This document shows, in pieces, positions 1-7,770 of a stretch of 64,000 bases of DNA. Both the position numbers and the translations under genes were made by a program. How positions within the stretch are numbered: position 1 is the first letter of the stretch; each line of letters opens with the position of its first letter. Source of the stretch: Myxococcota bacterium (GTDB lineage: Bacteria; Myxococcota_A; Bradymonadia; UBA7976; UBA1532). Below the pieces are notes generated by a model. It made no database searches and was not told where the DNA came from. It was given only the letters and a program-made list of their open reading frames with translations. The stretch is taken from contig CAUJDF010000070.1 in NCBI GenBank assembly GCA_963169045.1, positions 234,179-298,178 of the forward strand, given 5' to 3'.

Positions 1-2
1 TC

Positions 3-89
3 TCCATCCTCAACGCGGTGGGCGTCGCCACCGACACCTTCGGCAACCGCGAGGTGTGCACCGGCCCGCTCGCCGGCCTCCTGGGCTAG
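3..89 (+). CDS. C-terminal end of an unknown protein (partial)
   Basis: An open frame enters from the left edge and stops at a TAG at 87-89, giving 28 residues that end in '...GPLAGLLG'. The tail 'LNAVGVATDTFGN...GPLAGL' resembles the C-terminal ends of DUF1501/DUF1552-type exported proteins common in Myxococcota and Planctomycetes, but the piece is too short to be sure. It converges on the next gene with only three bases between the stops. Confidence 0.4.
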   Translation, partial: SILNAVGVATDTFGNREVCTGPLAGLLG

Positions 90-92
90 CTC

Positions 93-1100
93 TCACGGTT
101 CGAGGGCGAAGCAGTAGAGGCCGCCGTAGCCGCCGCCGGCGCCGACGGAGTCGCCGCGGCCGGGGCCGTCCTGGATGAGGTTCACGCCGGCGGCGCAGCC
201 GTGGGCGGGGTGGGCGCGCATCCAGCTGCGGCCGCTGCGGGCGGGCCAGGAGTGGCCGAGGAGCGGGCGGCCGGTGGCGCCCACGGCGCTCGTCCAGTCG
301 TTGCACGTCGCGGCGCGGCCGCCGCCGGCGAACTGACCGCGCTCGTTCGTCGCGGTGAGCACGTCGTGGTTGTCGCCGAACTGCCGCTGGCCCTCGCCGC
401 GCTCGTTCGGCAGGTCGCCGACCGTCTGGGCGTCGCCCGCGGGCCGGTCGCCCGAGGTCAGGCCGGCGCGGTCCTCGGCGACGAGGCGGCCGTTGCGGTC
501 GTACCAGGGGCCGTCGCCGATGCGGTCGATCGCGTGGACGGGGCCGCCGTTCTCGCCGCCGGTCGCGGTGCTCAGGAAGGCGCGCCACATCTTGCGCTCG
601 GCGCCGGGCAGGCCGGAGAGCGCCGCCGTGCGCTGGCAGATCGAGTCGGCGCCCTCGAGCCCGCCGAGGTTGCCGCCGAAGCCGTTCTCGCTGCCCGAGA
701 GCATGCGCATCGCTTCGAGGCTGGTGACGAAGAAGCTGAAGCGGGGCAGCTCCTCGGGCACCTCGGCGTCGGGAGCGGGCACCGCCGCGTCCGCGATCAC
801 GGCGGCGTCGGGATCGGGCGCCGCCGCGTCGGGCGACGCGACGGCGCCGTCGGCCTCCGGGTCCGGCGCGGCGTCGGGCGGCGCGACGGCGCCGTCTGCC
901 GGCACGTTTGCGCCGTCGGGGGCGGGCGCCGCGTCGTCGGGCGGCACCAACATGCCCACGTCCGGCGACCCGCCGTCTGGCGCGGCCGCGTCGGCGCCGA
1001 GCCCGGCGCGCTCCTCGCTCTCGTCGACGCAGCCCGCGAGGACCACGGCGCAGACCGCCAGCGCGTGACACAGCCGGGACGAGAGAGATCGGTCGCTCAC
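93..1100 (-). CDS. DUF1554-like lipoprotein
   Basis: This is a predicted lipoprotein of about 335 residues. The GTG at 1100 is chosen because a GAGGAG ribosome site lies seven bases upstream and a lipoprotein signal follows at once, ending in 'VVLAGC'. After the Cys comes an Asp/Ala/Pro linker of roughly 100 residues ('DAAPDPEADG'-like units). A globular C-terminal domain then begins near 'FFVTSLEAM' and contains 'GGLEGADSICQ', 'MWRAFLST' and a final 'GLYCFALEP'. That pattern matches the DUF1554 (C-type-lectin/endostatin-like) fold of bacterial surface proteins. The ligand is unknown. The family assignment is from memory of motifs; the lipoprotein call is secure. Confidence 0.75.
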   Translation of the reverse strand: MSDRSLSSRLCHALAVCAVVLAGCVDESEERAGLGADAAAPDGGSPDVGMLVPPDDAAPAPDGANVPADGAVAPPDAAPDPEADGAVASPDAAAPDPDAAVIADAAVPAPDAEVPEELPRFSFFVTSLEAMRMLSGSENGFGGNLGGLEGADSICQRTAALSGLPGAERKMWRAFLSTATGGENGGPVHAIDRIGDGPWYDRNGRLVAEDRAGLTSGDRPAGDAQTVGDLPNERGEGQRQFGDNHDVLTATNERGQFAGGGRAATCNDWTSAVGATGRPLLGHSWPARSGRSWMRAHPAHGCAAGVNLIQDGPGRGDSVGAGGGYGGLYCFALEP

Positions 1101-1248
1101 GGGCGCTCCTCGCGGGAGGTGGGGGGTCGAGACGCATCGCGAGAGCAAGCGACGCGCCACACGAGGGGACGCGACGTCCGCCGGGCGCCTCCGCAGCGCG
1201 CCGCCAGCGAGACGCGACGCCGGGGTGTCAACGCCGCGAGACATGCGC

Positions 1249-2247
1249 TCATCGGCAGACGCGCTCGGGCGCGCAGGTGCCGCCGCCGGGGCAGTCCTCG
1301 TCGAAGTTGCAGGAGCGGACGCCGTCGATCACCAGGTCCCGGACGACGACGGAGGCGACGGTGAAGTCGACGCAGCCCGGCGCGATGCGCGCCGAGTCGA
1401 CCGTGCGGCGCGTGAGCGTGACGGCGGGGAACCCGGCGACCCCGCGCGCGAACAGCCCGCCCACGAGCGACGCCGGGATGTCGAGCGCGCCGGTGTCGGG
1501 CGCGTCGCACACGATCTCCGCGAGCGTGCCGCCGTGGTGCGCGATGTCGACCTCGACGAGCACGCGCGCCGGACCCGGCGCGGCGGGCGGCGTCCAGCGC
1601 AGCGCGAGGGGCTCGTCCGGGCTCGCCGCCACGTCGCCCTCGGGCACCTCGAGCGCCGCGATGCCGCGCCCGTCGAGCGTGAAGGCCGAGAAGTCGCCCC
1701 CGCCCGCGCGCAGCTCGAGGTGGGCGCCTTCCGTGAAGCCCGGGTGCGGCAGGTCGCCGAGGAAGTTGTACGAGCCGATCGCCGAGGGCTCCATCGCGAC
1801 GGGCGCGGCGAGGCCGGTGATGCGCACGGTGCCGACGGAGCGGTTGCGCGGATAGTCGATGCAGCCGCGCTCGCCGGCGCACGTGCGGTTCGCGCCGCAG
1901 TCCTCGTCGCACTGCAGGACGGGGCCGACGCGCAGCTGGCAGTCGCCCGCAGAGGCCTCGACCGTCCACACGTCCGACGGCAGGACGCCGTCGCGCACGA
2001 AGCCGGAGACGGCGGTGAAGCCCTCGTCGAGCGCCACGGTGAAGCCGCCGACGCGCTCCGCCTCGGGGCACGGCGCGAGGGCGGGCGCGCCGGCGTCGGG
2101 CGCGGCCGCGTCGCCCGGACCGGCGTCGACCACCGCGCCATCGGCGCTCGCCGTCGCGTCCTCGTCGTCGCCCCCGGACGTCCCGCAGCCGGCGAGGAGC
2201 ACCCCGGCCGCGCACGCCAACAGGGCGATCCGCTTCGTCACGCGCAC
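1249..2247 (-). CDS. Cys-containing lipoprotein, function unknown
   Basis: A lipoprotein of about 331 residues. GGAGG runs into a series of three in-frame GTG codons; the one at 2247 has the best spacing (5 bases), and 2241 is possible. The signal ends in 'GVLLAGC', followed by a short Asp/Ala linker. The mature part has two Cys clusters of the form 'CxxDCxxxxxCxxxxxC' (near 'CDEDCGANRTC' and at the end 'CNFDEDCPGGGTCAPERVCR') around what looks like beta-sandwich sequence. The second cluster resembles the short 'CxxDxDCPxGxxC' knots of myxobacterial lipoproteins. I do not recognise a function. The gene lies tail-first behind the preceding lipoprotein and could share a transcript with it. Confidence 0.7.
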   Translation of the reverse strand: MRVTKRIALLACAAGVLLAGCGTSGGDDEDATASADGAVVDAGPGDAAAPDAGAPALAPCPEAERVGGFTVALDEGFTAVSGFVRDGVLPSDVWTVEASAGDCQLRVGPVLQCDEDCGANRTCAGERGCIDYPRNRSVGTVRITGLAAPVAMEPSAIGSYNFLGDLPHPGFTEGAHLELRAGGGDFSAFTLDGRGIAALEVPEGDVAASPDEPLALRWTPPAAPGPARVLVEVDIAHHGGTLAEIVCDAPDTGALDIPASLVGGLFARGVAGFPAVTLTRRTVDSARIAPGCVDFTVASVVVRDLVIDGVRSCNFDEDCPGGGTCAPERVCR

Positions 2248-2460
2248 GCGCACCTCCGTCGTCCGTGAACGCGATATTGGTGGGGAGGCCCCGCACGAAG
2301 CAAGGCGCGGCGGCGGACGAGCGTGACGCGAGACGCGTCGGTCGCCGCCGCCGCGTGCCGGCCCGTCCGACATCCCGCTCGCGCTCCGGACGGGCCGTGC
2401 GCGCGCCGATGTCGGCGGGGCGTTCGGGCCGCCCGGGGGGTACGGACCGGGCGGGTCGTC

Positions 2461-2691
2461 GAGCACGAGATGTCGGTCGCGTCGTCAGCGCGCTGACGAA
2501 ACGAGCACGAAACCTGGGTCGCGGAGCACGAAATGTCGGCCACGCCGTCAGCGCGCTGACGAAACGAGCACGGAACCTGGGTCGCGGAGCACGAAATGTC
2601 GGTCCCGCCGTCAGCGCGCTGACGAAACGAGCACGAAACGTGGGTCGCGGAGCACGAAACGTGGGTCGCGGAGTACGAAACGTGGGTCGCG
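2461..2691. repeat. 21-bp phased tandem repeat with three palindromes
   Basis: Three copies of a 63-bp unit (2461-2523, 2524-2586, 2587-2649) are followed by two extra 21-bp units (2650-2670, 2671-2691). Each 63-mer is itself three 21-bp blocks: a 'GAGCACGAAATGTC...' block, a block centred on the palindrome GTCAGCGCGCTGAC, and a 'GAGCACGAAACCTGGG...' block. The palindromes sit at 2484-2497 (extending to 18 bp at 2482-2499), 2547-2560 and 2610-2623. The period of 21 bp is two DNA turns, so all three palindromes face the same side. The whole gap between genes (2248-2790, about 540 bp) holds no convincing gene besides this array. Confidence 0.9.
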
Positions 2692-2790
2692 GAGCTCGCG
2701 ACCTGGCCTCCCGCGAAACCGTGAAGGAGGCGCCCGGTTCGGACCGGTTGCTCGCGCTGGCGCAGCTCGGTCCGCACCGGCACCGGCCGC

Positions 2791-4095
2791 CTACAGCAAG
2801 ATGAGCTGCGCCGCGCTGAAGTAGATCACGAGGCCGAGCACGTCGACGAGCGTCGCCACGAACGGCGCCGAGGCGCTCGCCGGATCGAAGCGCAGCCTGC
2901 GCATCACGAACGGCAGCATCGCGCCCGAGATCGCGCCCCACGTCACGACGCCGAGCAGGCTCACGCCGACGGTGAGCGCGAGGCGGCCCGCGCGATCGCC
3001 GTAGGCCCCGAACATCGCCTCCCACGCGAAGATGCGGACGCAGCCGACCACCGCGAGGATGGCGCCGAGCGTCAGGCCGGCGGCGAGCTCGCGGCGCGCG
3101 ATGCGCCACCAGTCGCGTGGACGCACCTCCCCCAGCGCCATCGCCCGGATGATGAGCGTCGACGCCTGCGATCCGGTGTTGCCGCCGCTCGAGATGATCA
3201 GCGGGACGAAGAGCGCCAGCACCACCGCTTCGGTGAGCGCGTGCTCGTAGCGACCCATGGCGCTCGCGGTCAGCATCTCGCCGACGAACAGGACGGCCAG
3301 CCAGCCCGCGCGCTTGCGGATCATCTGCCAGAAGCCGGTCTGCAGGTACGGGCGCTCGAGCGCCTCCATGCCGCCGTACTTCTGCTGGTCCTCGGTGGCC
3401 TCCTCGTCGACGACGTCGACGATGTCGTCGATGGTGACGATGCCGCGCATCCGGTCCTCGGCGTCGACCACGGGCAGCGCCAGCAGGTCGTGCTCCGCGA
3501 AGAGGCGCGCCACCGTCTCCTGGTCGGTCTGCTCGTGCACGACGACCAGGTCGGTGTGCATCACGTCGCGCACGAGCGCCCGCTCGGCCGCCGCGAACAG
3601 GTCGCGGAAGGACACGACGCCGAGCAGGTGCTGGGCCGGATCGAGCACGTAGACGTAGTAGATCGTCTCGAGCGCGTCGCGGGCCTGCCGGCGCAGGTAG
3701 GCGATCGCCTCGTCCACCGTCATCTCGGGGCGCACCCGGGCGAAGCGCGGGCTCATCAGGCCGCCGGCGTCATCCTCGGCGTAGGCGAGCAGGACGCGGA
3801 CCTCGAGGCGCGTCCGCTCGTCGAGCAGGGCGAGCAGGGCCTCGCGCTGGTCCGGCGGCGCCTCCTGGACGACGTCCGCCAGGTCGTCGGGCGCGAGCAG
3901 GCGCAGCCACACGCGCCGCCGCGCGTCGGGCATCCCGCTGACGATCCGCGCCTGGTCGAGCGGCGCCAGCGTGGCGAAGAACTCGCCGGCGGCCTCCGCC
4001 GTCAGGTGGCGGAACGCGTCGACGCGCTCCGCCGGCGCGAGCGCGGGCCACGCGTCGCGCAGGTCCGAGGGTCCCAACGGGACGGCAGCCGTCAT
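2791..4095 (-). CDS. mgtE: Magnesium transporter MgtE
   Basis: Full-length MgtE family Mg2+ transporter/channel (434 residues, within the usual 440-470). The N-terminal MgtE helical domain (about residues 10-105, 'LAPLDQARIVSGM', 'LLAPDDLADVVQE') is followed by two CBS domains (about 115-235, ending 'GIVTIDDIVDVV'). Five membrane segments follow, with the family signature 'ISSGGNTGSQASTLIIRA' and the Mg2+-selectivity region near 'DVLGLVIYF'. The CBS and N domains normally sense cytoplasmic Mg2+ and gate the pore. The ATG at 4095 has GGGGAGG upstream; an in-frame extension to 4170 lacks a ribosome site. A decayed second copy lies at 17084-17773. Confidence 0.95.
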   Translation of the reverse strand: MTAAVPLGPSDLRDAWPALAPAERVDAFRHLTAEAAGEFFATLAPLDQARIVSGMPDARRRVWLRLLAPDDLADVVQEAPPDQREALLALLDERTRLEVRVLLAYAEDDAGGLMSPRFARVRPEMTVDEAIAYLRRQARDALETIYYVYVLDPAQHLLGVVSFRDLFAAAERALVRDVMHTDLVVVHEQTDQETVARLFAEHDLLALPVVDAEDRMRGIVTIDDIVDVVDEEATEDQQKYGGMEALERPYLQTGFWQMIRKRAGWLAVLFVGEMLTASAMGRYEHALTEAVVLALFVPLIISSGGNTGSQASTLIIRAMALGEVRPRDWWRIARRELAAGLTLGAILAVVGCVRIFAWEAMFGAYGDRAGRLALTVGVSLLGVVTWGAISGAMLPFVMRRLRFDPASASAPFVATLVDVLGLVIYFSAAQLILL

Positions 4096-4191
4096 GCCTC
4101 GCGCACCTCCCCGATGGGGACGCGCGCCCGCGGTGCGGGGTTCTGCCCCTGACCAGCTGAAGCGATCCATGCGCGCGGTTCGGGCGGTCGT

Positions 4192-5670
4192 TCAGATGGT
4201 GGCCTTCAGGAAGATCGTGAACGCCTCGTTGGGCGACTTCTGCGCCACCCACCCGAGCTTTCGGCCGCGGCTCCACTTCAGGCCGACGTTCCAGGGGTGC
4301 GCCTCGTTGTCCCACTTCCACCTCTCGGCCTTGTCGGCCGGATCGTCGGGGAAGGGCGAGTGCAGCGGGTAGACGTGCAGATGCCCCGCCTGCGCCCGGA
4401 ACGGCGCGTCGGAGTCCCCTTCCAGGAAGAGGTCGCCGTTGTCGTTCCCGATCCGCAGGTTCCAGGTGTACGTCGCCTCGGCGAGCGTCACGGCGTCAGC
4501 CGTCACCAGCTTCAGGAACGGCGCGTAGGGCCCGTTGGGGGACTTCTCGGCGACCCAGGCGACGCACATGCCGGGGGCCCACGGGAGGCCCGTGTTCCAT
4601 CGCCGCGCGTCGTTGTCCCACGCCCAGGCTTGCGTCTGCCGCCGGTCCGGGTCGGCCGGAAAGCCGGGCTGAGGCGAGTAGACGTGGATCTGGCCCTGTT
4701 GCGCGCGGAACGGCGCGTCGGTCCCCGATTCGATGTGGAGGACGCCGTTCTCGTTGGTCGCCCGCAGCGTCCAGGTGAAGCGGCTGGTGTGGACCTGAGG
4801 CACCATGGCGGTGGGGGTCTGCTTGGGATGATGGTGATTGAGGTTGACGATCGCGTCGACCCATCCGAACCGCTGGATGAAATCGACGGCGATGATGTTG
4901 AGCCGTCGCCTCAGCCAGGACGCATACTGGCCCTCGCCCCTGAACCGCGGCAGGAACGCGTTGGCGTTCCATTCGGAGCGGGTCGGCATGGTGTTGTGGA
5001 TGTCTCCCTTGTAGGGAATGCCGAGGTGCAGGATCCACATCTTGTCGCTCCAGATCCTGTAGTTCTCGAGCGCCGCGACGTAATCCTCCGGGGCGTGCGT
5101 GCCGGCGTAGACCCCCTCGCGGTCCATGCAGGCGACCTGGGACGGCGCTCCGAACCGCAGCAGGACCAGGCGCTTGCCGGCGGACCGGAGATCGCTGGGC
5201 GTGGCATCGGCGAAGCTCTTGCCGCTCAGATCGGACGGGGTGGCCATGTGGTCCTTCACCTGGTCGCACGCCCACTGCCAACCCGCGTCGATGTTGTCGT
5301 CCGCATCGATCAGCAGCGTCGCGATGACGATCTCGCCGGTGTTCTGATCCAGGAAGGAACGGATGTCCGTCAGGACGTCCGCGAGCCGCACGTGCGTCCA
5401 GACGCCGTGATACATCCAATACTCGCCGTCGCGGGCCCGACACGCCCGCAGGTCGAGGTAGCGGGCCCCGGCCTCCAACTGTTCGAGGACGGAGATCTCC
5501 TGACACTGGCTGGAGTTGTTGTCGACCCTGCGCTCCATCACGTACGTCCCGGCGTCGTGGCTGCCGGGGATGACGATGTCTCGCAGCGGACGATCGTCGA
5601 GGAAGCTCATGTCCTTCATCCATGTCTGCGTGGAGACGGTCGCTCTTGCCAGGGACGCTTGTGAAGACAT
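4192..5670 (-). CDS. PI-PLC X-domain protein with two C-terminal repeats
   Basis: A 492-residue protein with a phosphatidylinositol-specific phospholipase C-like catalytic domain. The first catalytic His is H38 in 'IPGSHDAGTY', the second H88 in 'WMYHGVW', and 'YLDLR' sits at 71-75, as in bacterial PI-PLC. Bacterial members cleave phosphoinositides or GPI anchors to cyclic products. The C-terminal third is two copies of one unit (about 300-385 and 394-492), each with 'N.NG.L', 'APFRAQ.G..HVY', 'WDN', 'W..G....WVA.KSPN'; they look like small beta domains of unknown ligand. No signal peptide is visible, which is unusual for a secreted lipase. Only a weak ribosome site (GGCGAG) precedes the ATG. 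Third positions look less GC-rich than the neighbours, and the gene lies between mgtE and a broken lipoprotein gene, so transfer is possible. Confidence 0.8.
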   Translation of the reverse strand: MSSQASLARATVSTQTWMKDMSFLDDRPLRDIVIPGSHDAGTYVMERRVDNNSSQCQEISVLEQLEAGARYLDLRACRARDGEYWMYHGVWTHVRLADVLTDIRSFLDQNTGEIVIATLLIDADDNIDAGWQWACDQVKDHMATPSDLSGKSFADATPSDLRSAGKRLVLLRFGAPSQVACMDREGVYAGTHAPEDYVAALENYRIWSDKMWILHLGIPYKGDIHNTMPTRSEWNANAFLPRFRGEGQYASWLRRRLNIIAVDFIQRFGWVDAIVNLNHHHPKQTPTAMVPQVHTSRFTWTLRATNENGVLHIESGTDAPFRAQQGQIHVYSPQPGFPADPDRRQTQAWAWDNDARRWNTGLPWAPGMCVAWVAEKSPNGPYAPFLKLVTADAVTLAEATYTWNLRIGNDNGDLFLEGDSDAPFRAQAGHLHVYPLHSPFPDDPADKAERWKWDNEAHPWNVGLKWSRGRKLGWVAQKSPNEAFTIFLKATI

Positions 5671-5771
5671 TGAAACGCTCGCCTGTGTCGGGGTGGTCTG
5701 CGGTGGCGCGCCCGACTATTGCACTGTCTCGGACGCCGGGCAAGCGCGGGTGTGTGCCGTGACGCCCCGGA

Positions 5772-6412
5772 TCAGTCGAAGCAGACGGCCATGGCATCGC
5801 AGCCGACGTTGCGCGACGCGCACCGGAAGCTGTGTTCGTCGTCGGGGAGCGCGGCACAGTCGAAGTGGCACAGATCGAAGTCGCCGAGGGAGCTGTCGGG
5901 CGCGGCGCGGCGGTTCACGTTGCGGCGGGCGGCGGCGCACACGTCGTCGGACAGGACCGGGCCTTCGAGGCACAGAGTCGTGACGGCGCCCTCGCTCACC
6001 TGCGCGACGAGGTCCGCGACGCTGGGATCGTCAACGCGTCCCAGTCCTGCAGCAGGGCGCGTCCGGAGCGGTTGTTGGCGCTCTCGCCGCAGAACACCCC
6101 CACCGGAGGACGCCGTCGACGCCGCCAGCCCGGCGCCGCGCTTCTTCGGCGCCGCTCGCGAGCTCGCCCTCGGGACCCGTGAGCGCGACGCGGTCGAACT
6201 CGACGCGCAACACCTCGGTCTTCAACAACAACTGGAGCCTGCCGCCGGCGGTGGCGGCGTCGAGGCGCGCGCGTCTCGGGAGCGACGGGGTTGAAGCTGT
6301 CGCCGCGGTACGAAAGGCGGGCGGTCGTGAGGGCGCCGCCCCCGCCACCGCCGTCGTCGCAGGCGGGCAGGAGCGCGGCGAGCGCGAGGCGCCAGGGGAA
6401 CCGGAGCGACAT
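5772..6412 (-). pseudogene. Frameshifted lipoprotein gene
   Basis: A real gene start is visible: GGAGG, then ATG at 6412, then a lipoprotein signal ending 'LALAALLPAC' and 'DDGGGGGG'. The frame reads well to 'FNPVAPETRA', then fails in a CGCGCG run near 6270. The sense continues in the next frame ('LDAATAGGRLQLLLKTEVLRV'). After the 65-bp patch at 6032-6096 it continues in the third frame as 'DDPSVADLVAQVSEGAVTTLCLEG', then a Cys-rich tail ending 'CDAMAVCFD' and TGA at 5772. So N-terminus, middle and C-terminus are in three frames. Either it is a true pseudogene disturbed by recombination, or indel sequencing errors add to a real mosaic. The intact protein was probably about 210 residues. Confidence 0.65.
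6032..6096 (-). repeat. 65-bp exact duplicate, copy 1
   Basis: These 65 bases are identical to 18423-18487 with no mismatch, and the flanks diverge at once on both sides. In the second copy they encode 'CGESANNRSGRALLQDWDAL' inside an intact lipoprotein. Here the same frame is open only briefly, within a frameshifted gene. Identity at synonymous sites argues for recent copying rather than conserved protein sequence. Confidence 0.9.
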
Positions 6413-6475
6413 GGGGACCTCCGCGAGCGCCCGCATCCCTCGCGCCAGGTCGTCCGCGACGCGCGTCCGGGCTCA

Positions 6476-7759
6476 CTAAAGGGGCAGCACCAGCGAGACG
6501 GAGCTCTCGGCCTCGTTGGCCGTGACGACCACGCCGTCGGCGGCGCTGATGCCTTCCATGCCGATGGTGCTCTCGGTGTTGGCCGTGCCCTCGTCGGCGG
6601 CGCCGACCTTCACGACGCCGGCGATGCGCACGTCGGCGACGTCGTCGAAGCGCCACACGCCGACGGCGCCGGCGTGCTTCAGGCTCGCGGCCACGTAGGC
6701 GTGGCCCTGCCAGCGGAAGGCGGCGAGGGAGTCGGGCCGGAAGGGCGCGAAGCTGCCCGGCTCGACGTTGCGCGGCAGGTCGCCGGGCATGTCGGCGGGG
6801 TCGATGAGCACCTGCGCCTCGTGGGTGCCGTCGAGGGCCAGGACGTGCAGCGTGTCGTTGTACTCGCCGGCGACGACGAAGTGCTCGGCGCCGGCGGCGT
6901 CGACCACGCGGTGCACGCCGTCGGGCCACGGCTCGGCGCCGTCGGGGCGATCGGGCAGGCGCACGACCGTCACGTCGTCGCTCGTGCGCTCGACGACGCC
7001 GGTCGCGCCGTCGAGCAGCGCGCTGCGCCGGAACAGCAGAACCTCGTGGGTGTCCTGCAGCGTCGCCGCGACGTGGTCGCCGTCGCTCGCGAACACGATC
7101 TGCTCCGGCTCGCGCTTCGCCCCCTCCCCGCCCGTCATCGTGATGCGCGCGCGCACGGTCGCCGCCGCCGGATCGCCGCCCGGCAGCTCCAGCAGCGTCA
7201 CCTGCGCCTTCAGGTCCGGCAGCGGGCACTTCCCTTCGTTGAAGTCGACCTCGTCGGCGCTGACCACCCAGCGGTCGTCGTCGCTCACGTCGACCGCGTC
7301 GGGCATCGGACCGACCTCGACCTCGCGCAGGACGGTGCCGAACAGCTCGCCGTCGGACACGTCGAGGAACACGAGCGATCCGCGGCAGTCGACGAGCGTG
7401 CCGCCCTCGCTGACCGGCTTCGTGCGCGTGACCACCGCGAAGCGGCCCTGGCGGTCGAAGTCGATGTGCGTCAACTCGCTCTCGCTGGCGTCCTCGGGGA
7501 ACAGGTTGCGGCTGCGCCGTTCGACGAGCGCGCCGCCCTCGATCGCCAGCAGCGTGACCTTGCGGGCCTTCGACCCGACGAGGACCGCGCGCCCGCCGCC
7601 CGGCAGGAGCTTCACGATCTCGCTGTTGTCGGCGGCGCCGAAGCGCAGCGTGTCCGCGTGGCGGCCGCGCCAGCCCGTGTCCGTCGGCGCGTCGCCGTCC
7701 GCCGCCTGCCCGTCGCACGCGCACAGCGCGAGCGCCATCAACCAACCACGCGTCTTCAT
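6476..7759 (-). CDS. Beta-propeller lipoprotein under a TPP riboswitch
   Basis: A 427-residue protein. The ATG at 7759 is preceded by GAGGGAAAG and followed by a short lipoprotein-type signal ending 'LALCACDG'. The mature chain has repeated blade-like units ('FAVVTRTKPV', 'RWVVSADEV', 'HVAATLQDTHEVLLF', 'HFVVAGEYNDTLHVLAL', 'AYVAASLKHAGAVGVWRF', 'VVVTANEAESSVSLVL') typical of YVTN/WD-type propellers. No catalytic residues stand out, so a binding or scaffold role on the cell surface or in the periplasm is likely. It starts 11 bases after the stop of the outer-membrane barrel gene, so the two form one transcript behind the thiamine riboswitch at 9102-9182. A role in acquiring thiamine or a precursor is therefore inferred from regulation, not from the protein itself. 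Confidence 0.75.
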   Translation of the reverse strand: MKTRGWLMALALCACDGQAADGDAPTDTGWRGRHADTLRFGAADNSEIVKLLPGGGRAVLVGSKARKVTLLAIEGGALVERRSRNLFPEDASESELTHIDFDRQGRFAVVTRTKPVSEGGTLVDCRGSLVFLDVSDGELFGTVLREVEVGPMPDAVDVSDDDRWVVSADEVDFNEGKCPLPDLKAQVTLLELPGGDPAAATVRARITMTGGEGAKREPEQIVFASDGDHVAATLQDTHEVLLFRRSALLDGATGVVERTSDDVTVVRLPDRPDGAEPWPDGVHRVVDAAGAEHFVVAGEYNDTLHVLALDGTHEAQVLIDPADMPGDLPRNVEPGSFAPFRPDSLAAFRWQGHAYVAASLKHAGAVGVWRFDDVADVRIAGVVKVGAADEGTANTESTIGMEGISAADGVVVTANEAESSVSLVLPL

Positions 7760-7770
7760 TACACTTTCCC

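Noticed and set aside
2461..2691. CRISPR array
   Set aside because: The units are directly tandem with no unique spacers and no cas genes nearby.
2238..2783. Repeat array as a coding gene ('ATHVSCS' units) on the minus strand, or its plus-strand frame
   Set aside because: It stays open only because the period is a multiple of three; no start signal, and both strands are open alike.
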